A stretch of 64,000 nt of DNA from Curtobacterium pusillum (GTDB taxonomy: Bacteria > Actinomycetota > Actinomycetes > Actinomycetales > Microbacteriaceae), in assembly GCA_002025645.1 (NCBI GenBank), contig CP018783.1:62001-126000 (forward strand), given 5' to 3'. The notes under the pieces were generated by a model. It did not search any database and was not told the DNA's origin. It saw only the letters and a list, made by a program, of their open reading frames with translations. A program made the translations under genes and the position numbers. Positions 58,273 through 64,000 of this stretch are shown here, in pieces. Within the stretch, counting starts at the first letter, position 1. Each line of letters opens with the position of its first letter.

Positions 58273-58334
58273 ATCCTGCCTGTCGACCCGTGTCGGCCCC
58301 GTGTGGACTTCCCACAGCGATGTCGGCCCGACAT
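58273..58334 (-). promoter_or_regulatory. fabD promoter with phased TGTCGRCCC repeats and a palindrome
   Basis: TGTCGRCCC occurs on the plus strand at 58281, 58291 and 58321, offsets of 10 and 30 nt and so on one helix face. The third copy sits inside the palindrome ATGTCGGCCCGACAT (58320-58334). The set lies just upstream of the CAGGAT -10 box. A binding site for the fasR-like regulator encoded next door is a reasonable guess. Confidence 0.5.
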
Positions 58335-58372
58335 TGTGCACTTCCTAGCGGCGGCGCGCGGTGCGGTGGCGC

Positions 58373-59602
58373 TCACCGACGGTGCGGGATGCGACGCCGC
58401 CCGGCGGTCGACTCGGACATCGCGCCGAGGATGAGCGCCGACTGCACGATCAGGGCGTCCCGCGCGTGCGTGGCGTCCCAGCCGATGATGTCCGCCACGC
58501 GCCGCAGCCGGTAGCGCACCGTGTTCGGGTGCACGAAGAGCTCGCGGGCGGTCGCCTCGAGCGAACGCCCGGTGTCGAGGTAGCACCAGAGCGTCTGCAG
58601 GAGTTCGGTCGACTGGTCCTTGAGCGGCACGTAGATCCGCTGCACGAGGGCGGACCGGGCGAGGGGATCGCCGGCAAGGGCCCGCTCGGGGAGCAGGTCG
58701 TCGGCGAGGGCCGGACGGGGTGCACCGCGCCAGGCGCGTGCGACCGCGAACCCGGCGAGGGCACCTTTCGCGCTGGTCGAGGCGTCGACCACACCGGGGA
58801 CCTCGTTGCCGAGCACCAGGTGGCCCTCGCCGAACGAGGGCTCCAGGGCCTGCGCGATGGCGGTGAACGAGACGGGCTCCTCGCCCTCGGGCACGTCGTC
58901 CCGCGGGGTGGCCCGGCCGATCACCACGACGAGCCGGGACCCCTGCACGCCGATGAGCACGTCGGCGTCCATGTGGCGGGCGGTCCGGCGGATCTGGTCG
59001 ACCTCGAGCTGCTTCGGGGCGTTGCCGACCAGGACCGCGACCTCGCCGTGGCCGTGCCACCCCAGGGCGGCGATGCGGGACGGCAGTTCGTCGTCGTACT
59101 CGCCCGAGAGGATCGAGTCGACCACGAGCGCTTCGAGCCTGGCGTCCCACAGACCGCGGGCCTCGGCCGCGCGGGCGTAGACGTCGGCGGCCGCGAAGGC
59201 GATGTCCCGTGAGTACTTGAGGATCGCCTCCTGCAGCATCTCGTCGTCCTTGGCGCGCTCTTCGACGACCGTGACGACCACGCGGATGAGCTGGAGCGTC
59301 TGCTGCAGGCTCACCGATCGCAGGAGTTCGCGGGGCGCGGAGCCGAACACGTCGGCGGCCGCGATCCACGGGGTCGACGCGGTGCCCTCGAGCCAGCTGA
59401 TGAAGGACGTGATGCCGGCCTGCGCCACGAGGCCCACGGCGGAGCGGCGGCCCGGTGGCATCTCGCTGTACCACGGGAGGGTGTCCTCGAGCCGCTTGAT
59501 GGTGGCGGTCGAGAGTTCGCCCGACACCTGCCGGAGCCAGGAGAGCGCCCGTTCACGGTCGTTCTCCCGGCCCACGGCAGGGTCGGTGCGGGGTGTCGTC
59601 AC
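58373..59602 (-). CDS. fasR: PucR/CdaR-type transcriptional regulator (FasR-like activator of fatty-acid synthesis)
   Basis: The 409-residue regulator ends in a PucR-type helix-turn-helix (GRSLEATARELFVHPNTVRYRLRRV). A central GGDEF-like region precedes it, and the N-terminal half is helical. In Streptomyces a protein of this type, FasR, lies upstream of fabD and activates the fab operon; position and architecture agree here. The GTG start lies 7 nt after the aceE stop, so it can be co-transcribed with aceE. Confidence 0.85.
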   Translation of the reverse strand: MTTPRTDPAVGRENDRERALSWLRQVSGELSTATIKRLEDTLPWYSEMPPGRRSAVGLVAQAGITSFISWLEGTASTPWIAAADVFGSAPRELLRSVSLQQTLQLIRVVVTVVEERAKDDEMLQEAILKYSRDIAFAAADVYARAAEARGLWDARLEALVVDSILSGEYDDELPSRIAALGWHGHGEVAVLVGNAPKQLEVDQIRRTARHMDADVLIGVQGSRLVVVIGRATPRDDVPEGEEPVSFTAIAQALEPSFGEGHLVLGNEVPGVVDASTSAKGALAGFAVARAWRGAPRPALADDLLPERALAGDPLARSALVQRIYVPLKDQSTELLQTLWCYLDTGRSLEATARELFVHPNTVRYRLRRVADIIGWDATHARDALIVQSALILGAMSESTAGRRRIPHRR

Positions 59603-59609
59603 CGGGTGA

Positions 59610-62354
59610 TCAGCTCTCGCCGCCGGCGCTGCCCGTGGTGCCGGCGGTCACGTCGTGCAGGCGGTACTTGTCGATCGCCTGCTGGACGAGCGCGCCGTCG
59701 ACCTTGCCCTGGCGGGCGAGCTGCTGCAGCGTCCGCACGACGACCGAGGGGCCGTCGATGTGGAAGAAGCGGCGAGCGGCCGGACGGGTGTCCGAGAAGC
59801 CGAAGCCGTCGGCGCCGAGCGTGGCGTAGTCGGTCGGCACGAACGGGCGGATCTGCTCCTGGACCTGGTGCATGAAGTCGCTCACGGCGACGACCGGACC
59901 CTCGGTCGCGAGCAGGCGCTCGGTCACGTACGGCGTGCGTGGGGCCTCGTTCGGGTTGAGGAACGCGTGCTGCTCCGCGTCGAGACCGTCGCGGTACAGC
60001 TCGCCCCAGCTCGTGACGCTCCAGACGTCGGCCGACACGCCCCAGTCCTCGGCGAGGAGCTGCTGCGCCTCGAGGATCCACGGCACGGCGACACCCGAGG
60101 CGAGCAGCTGGGCCTTGGGGCCGTCGTGCTCGCTCGGCTTGAGCAGGTACATGCCCTTGACGATGCCGTCCACGTCGATGCCCTCGGGCTCCGCCGGCTG
60201 GACGATCGGCTCGTTGTAGACCGTCAGGTAGTACATGACGTTCGGGTCGGCGTGCTTCGGCGAGCCGTCCTCGTTCGTGCCGTACATCCGGTCGAGGCCG
60301 GCCTGGACGATGTGGCCGATCTCGTAGCCGTACGCGGGGTCGTAGGACACCACGGCCGGGTTGGTCGTCGCGAGGAGCAGCGAGTGGCCGTCGGCGTGCT
60401 GCAGGCCCTCACCCGTGAGCGTCGTGCGACCGGCGGTGGCGCCGATCATGAAGCCACGGGTCATCTGGTCACCGGCGGCCCAGATGGCGTCGCCGGTGCG
60501 CTGGAACCCGAACATCGAGTAGAAGACGTAGACCGGGATGAGCGGCTCGCCCTGCGTCGAGTACGAGGTGCCGACCGCGGTGAACGCCGCGAGGGCACCG
60601 GCCTCGTTGATGCCGACGTGGATGATCTGGCCCTGCGGGCTCTCCTTGTACGCCAGGAGGAGCTCACGGTCGACCGACGTGTAGTGCTGGCCGTTCGGGT
60701 TGTAGATCTTCGCCGTGGGGAAGTACGCGTCCATGCCGAACGTGCGGGCTTCGTCCGGGATGATCGGCACCACGCGGTCGCCGAAGTCGGGGGAGCGCAG
60801 CAGGTCCTTCAGCAGACGGGCGAACGCCATGGTGGTGGCGATCTCCTGCTTGCCGGAGCCCTTCTTCACGACCTGGTACTTCGAGTCCTCGGGGAGGGTG
60901 ATCGAGGTGTACTTGGTCCGGCGTTCCGGCACGTAGCCGCCGAGTTCACGGCGACGCTCGTGCATGTACTGGATCGCCTCGTCGTCGTTGCCCGGGTGGT
61001 AGTACGGCGGCGTGTAGGGGTTCTCCTCGAGCTGCGCGTCGGAGATCGGGATGCGCATCTCGTCGCGGAACTGCTTGAGGTTGTCGAGCGTGAGCTTCTT
61101 CATCTGGTGGGTCGCGTTGCGGCCCTCGAAGCTCGGGCCGAGGCCGTAGCCCTTGACGGTCTTCGCGAGGATGACGGTCGGCTGGCCCGTGTGCTCGGTC
61201 GCGGCCTTGAACGCGGCGTAGACCTTGCGGTAGTCGTGGCCACCGCGCTTGAGGTTCCAGATCTGGTCGTCCGAGTACTCCGACACCAGCTCGAGCGCCT
61301 TCGGGTCGCGCCCGAAGAAGTTCTCGCGGACGTACGCGCCGTTCTCGGCCTTGTACGTCTGGTAGTCGCCGTCCGGCGTCTGGTTCATCAGGTTGAGGAG
61401 CGCGCCATCGGTGTCGCGGGCGAGCAGGTCGTCCCACTCGCGGCCCCAGACGACCTTGATGACGTTCCAGCCCGCGCCGCGGAAGAACGCCTCGAGCTCC
61501 TGGATGATCTTGCCGTTGCCGCGGACCGGGCCGTCGAGACGCTGCAGGTTGCAGTTGATCACGAAGTTCAGGTTGTCGAGGCCGTCGTTCGCGGCGACCT
61601 GGAGCTGTCCGCGGGACTCGACCTCGTCCATCTCGCCGTCGCCGAGGAACGCCCAGACCTGCTGGTCGGAGGCGTCCTTGATGCCACGGTTGGAGAGGTA
61701 CTTGGCCTGCTGCGCCTGGTAGATCGCGTTGATCGGGCCGATGCCCATCGACACGGTCGGGAACTGCCAGAAGTGCGGCATGAGGCGCGGGTGCGGGTAC
61801 GACGACAGACCGCCGCCGGCGTGCGACTTCTCCTGGCGGAAGCCGTCGAGCTGGTCCTCGCCGAGACGCCCCTCCATGTAGGCGCGGGCGTACATGCCGG
61901 GGGAGGCGTGGCCCTGGAAGAAGACCTGGTCGCCACCGGACGCGTGGTCCTGCGCACGGAAGAAGTGGTTGTAGCCGACCTCGTACAGGGCGGCGCTCGA
62001 CGCGTACGTCGAGATGTGGCCGCCCACGGCGATGCCCGGACGCTGCGCACGGTGCACGGTGATCGCGGCGTTCCACCGGATCCACCGGCGGTAGCGGCGC
62101 TCGAGCTCCTCGTCGCCCGGGAACTCGGGCTCGTTCTCCGGCGCGATGGTGTTCACGTAGTCCGTGGTCGGGACCATCGGCACACCGAGGTGCAGTTCCT
62201 TGGACCGCTTGAGCAGGCTCAGCATGATCTCGCGGCCACGCTGGTGGCCGTGGGTCTGCACCAGGCCGTCGAGGGACTCACGCCACTCGGCGGTCTCCTC
62301 CGGGTCCTGGTCGCTGCTGCCGTGGCTGTACGGGTCCTGGTCGTTCACCGTCAC
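59610..62354 (-). CDS. aceE: Pyruvate dehydrogenase E1 component, homodimeric type
   Basis: AceE decarboxylates pyruvate with thiamine diphosphate to feed acetyl-CoA production. The 914-residue length is typical. Visible are [17 protein letters not shown], the ThDP motif [10 protein letters not shown]...[17 protein letters not shown], and the C-terminal half beginning near [15 protein letters not shown]. The frame is open to 62576, but GTG 62354 has GAGG at 6 nt and gives [13 protein letters not shown] 62348 is an alternative. It heads the run into fasR and fab genes. Confidence 0.95.
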   Translation of the reverse strand: MTVNDQDPYSHGSSDQDPEETAEWRESLDGLVQTHGHQRGREIMLSLLKRSKELHLGVPMVPTTDYVNTIAPENEPEFPGDEELERRYRRWIRWNAAITVHRAQRPGIAVGGHISTYASSAALYEVGYNHFFRAQDHASGGDQVFFQGHASPGMYARAYMEGRLGEDQLDGFRQEKSHAGGGLSSYPHPRLMPHFWQFPTVSMGIGPINAIYQAQQAKYLSNRGIKDASDQQVWAFLGDGEMDEVESRGQLQVAANDGLDNLNFVINCNLQRLDGPVRGNGKIIQELEAFFRGAGWNVIKVVWGREWDDLLARDTDGALLNLMNQTPDGDYQTYKAENGAYVRENFFGRDPKALELVSEYSDDQIWNLKRGGHDYRKVYAAFKAATEHTGQPTVILAKTVKGYGLGPSFEGRNATHQMKKLTLDNLKQFRDEMRIPISDAQLEENPYTPPYYHPGNDDEAIQYMHERRRELGGYVPERRTKYTSITLPEDSKYQVVKKGSGKQEIATTMAFARLLKDLLRSPDFGDRVVPIIPDEARTFGMDAYFPTAKIYNPNGQHYTSVDRELLLAYKESPQGQIIHVGINEAGALAAFTAVGTSYSTQGEPLIPVYVFYSMFGFQRTGDAIWAAGDQMTRGFMIGATAGRTTLTGEGLQHADGHSLLLATTNPAVVSYDPAYGYEIGHIVQAGLDRMYGTNEDGSPKHADPNVMYYLTVYNEPIVQPAEPEGIDVDGIVKGMYLLKPSEHDGPKAQLLASGVAVPWILEAQQLLAEDWGVSADVWSVTSWGELYRDGLDAEQHAFLNPNEAPRTPYVTERLLATEGPVVAVSDFMHQVQEQIRPFVPTDYATLGADGFGFSDTRPAARRFFHIDGPSVVVRTLQQLARQGKVDGALVQQAIDKYRLHDVTAGTTGSAGGES

Positions 62355-62380
62355 CCTTGACCTCGTTCGTTCTCGTGGTG

Positions 62381-62399
62381 GTGGACATAGGTGGTCCAC
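62381..62399. promoter_or_regulatory. Inverted repeat upstream of aceE
   Basis: GTGGAC and GTCCAC flank 7 nt, 27 nt upstream of the aceE start. It could be an operator or leader hairpin; nothing more can be said. Confidence 0.35.
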
Positions 62400-62493
62400 C
62401 GATCGATCGGGTCGCGACCGGCGGTGGGAACCGCAGTCCACTCTAGGCCCCACCGCCGACGAGTCACCTGACGGAGCGCAACGTGACCGGTGC

Positions 62494-62521
62494 TTGCATT
62501 CACGACGCGTCGGCGTACGAT
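62494..62521 (+). promoter_or_regulatory. Peroxiredoxin promoter (TTGCAT, 16 nt, TACGAT)
   Basis: TTGCAT (62494-62499) and TACGAT (62516-62521) form the best-looking housekeeping sigma promoter in the window. The transcript would have a ~73-nt leader with GAGGAAG before ATG 62601. Confidence 0.7.
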
Positions 62522-62600
62522 TGCCGATCGTGCACACGCGACCCGTGCGTGCGCGAGGACACCGGGCACACCCCACGCCCGAGGAAGAAGCAACGCACTG

Positions 62601-63089
62601 ATGGCACTGGAGATCGGCTCACTCGCGCCGGACTTCGAACTCCCGAACCAGTTCGGTGAGCACGTCCGCCTCAGCGACTTCCGCGGTTCCCGCCCGGTCG
62701 CCCTCGTCTTCTTCCCGCTCGCGTTCTCGTCCACGTGCACGAACGAGCTCTGCGCCCTGCAGGACAACATCGCGATGTTCCAGGACCAGCGCGTCGAACT
62801 CATCGGCATCTCGGTCGACTCGAAGGCGACGCTGCGGTCGTTCGCCGAGTCGAACGGCTACGATTTCGAACTGCTCGCCGACTTCTGGCCGCACGGCGCC
62901 GTCTCCAAGGAGTACGGCGTGTTCCTCGAGAAGAAGGGCTTCGCCACGCGCGCGACCTTCGTGATCGACGTGCAGGGCCGCATCAAGGCCTCGATCATCT
63001 CCGAGCCGGGCGTCGCCCGGGACGTCACGGAGTACAAGGCGGCGCTCGACCGGCTCGCCGCCTGCACGGCACCAGTCCCCGTCGGCTAG
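62601..63089 (+). CDS. AhpE-like peroxiredoxin
   Basis: The 162-residue thiol peroxidase has its peroxidatic cysteine C46 in [15 protein letters not shown] and the family block [18 protein letters not shown]. It reduces peroxides, using partners such as mycoredoxin in actinobacteria. A second cysteine, C51, lies five residues after C46 and is not standard for one-cysteine AhpE. It is divergent from aceE. Confidence 0.9.
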   Translation: MALEIGSLAPDFELPNQFGEHVRLSDFRGSRPVALVFFPLAFSSTCTNELCALQDNIAMFQDQRVELIGISVDSKATLRSFAESNGYDFELLADFWPHGAVSKEYGVFLEKKGFATRATFVIDVQGRIKASIISEPGVARDVTEYKAALDRLAACTAPVPVG

Positions 63090-63133
63090 CGTTCCGAATC
63101 CCTCCGGCAGACGCTGACGCGTCGGACTGGAGG
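63087..63133 (+). promoter_or_regulatory. Start region of the alpha/beta hydrolase gene, with family A core as ribosome site
   Basis: TAGCGT (63087-63092) overlaps the peroxiredoxin stop and may be a -10 box. A family A core CTGGAGGCACGGTG (63127-63140) supplies both GGAGG (63129-63133) and the GTG start at 63138, with only 4 nt between. Confidence 0.4.
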
Positions 63134-63137
63134 CACG

Positions 63138-64000
63138 GTGCACGCCATCGACACGGGGTCGCGCGAGCGCGTGGTCACCGTCGACCCCTACGCGCCCTTC
63201 CCGGTGTCCGCGGACCCCGGCAGGTGGTCCCTCACCCGGACGGTCGTGCCGACCGCCGTCGGTCCCGTCGTCGTCCACCACCGGGCCGGTCCCGACCCGC
63301 TGCTGATGCTGCACGGCGTCGCGGGCTCGTGGTCGACGTGGACGCCCCTGCTGCAGGCCGCCGGGGGTGTCACCGGGCGGGGCCTCGTGCTCCTCGACCT
63401 GCCCGGGTGGGGATCGTCGCCGGCACTCGCGGCGCCGCTCGACATCGACGAGGCGGTCGACGTGCTGACCGAGGTGCTCGACGCGGTCGGGGTCGACACG
63501 GTCGACGTCGTGGGGCACTCGATGGGGGCGTTCGTCGCGATGCACCTCGCCGTGCGCGTCCCCGGACGGGTGCGCTCGGTCGCGCTCGTCTCCGGCACGA
63601 CGGTCGCCACCGCTGCCGCGGCGCGGCACCCCTGGCGCGGTGTCGTGCGGCTGCCCGCGTTCACCCTGCTCCGTGCGGGGCTCGCCGTGACGCGGCAGGC
63701 GGCGCGGCCGGTGCTTCGCGGACTCGCGCGGGTGGGACTGCTCCCGCTCCTGGCGGCCCCGGTGTTCACCCACGTGCTGCGTCTCGACCGGAGTGTCCTC
63801 GACGCCTTCGTCGACGAGCTCCGCCCGGACGCGTTCCTCGGTGCCGCACGGTCGGCCGCCACCTACGACCTCGACCGTTGGCGCGCGGTCGTCTGCCCGG
63901 TCACGGCCGTCGCCGGGCGGGACGACGTGTTCGCCCGGGTGTCGGACCTCGACGCCCTCGGTGCGCTCCTGCCGCAGGTGCGCACCGTCCTGCTCGACGA
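63138..64000 (+). CDS. Alpha/beta hydrolase, 3' end cut by the window
   Basis: The frame is open to the window edge (287 codons). It has the oxyanion-hole motif LLMLHGVAGSWSTW, the nucleophile elbow VGHSMGAF with the catalytic serine, and a later CPVTAVAGRDDVFA with the likely acid residue. The catalytic histidine would lie beyond the edge. The substrate is unknown. GTG 63138 is the first possible start after the upstream stop in this frame. Confidence 0.85.
   Translation, partial: MHAIDTGSRERVVTVDPYAPFPVSADPGRWSLTRTVVPTAVGPVVVHHRAGPDPLLMLHGVAGSWSTWTPLLQAAGGVTGRGLVLLDLPGWGSSPALAAPLDIDEAVDVLTEVLDAVGVDTVDVVGHSMGAFVAMHLAVRVPGRVRSVALVSGTTVATAAAARHPWRGVVRLPAFTLLRAGLAVTRQAARPVLRGLARVGLLPLLAAPVFTHVLRLDRSVLDAFVDELRPDAFLGAARSAATYDLDRWRAVVCPVTAVAGRDDVFARVSDLDALGALLPQVRTVLLD

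Noticed and set aside
62355..62576. A 74-residue N-terminal extension of aceE
   Set aside because: The extension is Arg/Cys-rich and unlike AceE; GTG 62354 has a ribosome site and the expected N-terminus.

Overview
This window is about 72% GC by eye and carries a dense, syntenic set of housekeeping genes from an actinobacterium. The best fit is the family Microbacteriaceae, possibly Curtobacterium; this is inferred from gene order and protein character, not from a search. Supporting signs are an hrcA-dnaJ-rsmE-HIT-phoH-ybeY-CNNM-era run, an aceE-fasR-fabD-fabH-acpP-fabF run with a DUF3145 gene beside it, tRNA genes without encoded CCA, frequent GTG/TTG starts, and many starts with a TANNNT box 6-8 nt upstream (leaderless style).

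Layout. 1-1962: end of a CydDC-type ABC exporter. 2023-8763: leuS, then comEA-comEC-holA. 9120-12742: rpsT (minus), an aminotransferase, lepA. 12759-16399: small membrane and enzyme genes on both strands, including hemW. 16507-23700: the heat-shock/RNA/GTPase run hrcA to era. 23769-27963: histidine kinase, response regulator, ABC ATPase and FtsX-like permease. 28293-30190: leucine-rich leader peptide and leuA. 30343-39738: recO, uppS, glyS, a DsbA-like protein, a YbaK-like deacylase, dusB, dgt, dnaG. 40289-47864: an oligopeptide-type ABC importer with an extra ATPase and a 2-hydroxyacid dehydrogenase. 48017-54389: tRNA-Asn, lipoprotein, def, DMT transporter, glycosyltransferase, a CAT-anticodon tRNA, AI-2E-family protein, DUF1684, DUF3145. 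54643-62354 (minus): fabF, acpP, fabH, fabD, fasR-like regulator, aceE. 62601-64000: AhpE-like peroxiredoxin and a cut-off alpha/beta hydrolase.

How genes work together. The fatty-acid block links acetyl-CoA supply (aceE) to malonyl transfer (fabD), initiation (fabH), carrier (acpP) and elongation (fabF) under a PucR/FasR-type activator. HrcA has a CIRCE-like operator at its own promoter. The leuA leader looks like a leucine-responsive attenuator.

I found no CRISPR array, insertion sequence, prophage, rRNA operon or recognisable defence system. The least explained content is between the genes: three families of short dispersed palindromic repeats (A, B and C), some forming near-perfect hairpins at gene ends and some sitting against promoter -10 boxes. 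A second oddity is a comEC frame that runs 262 nt into holA.
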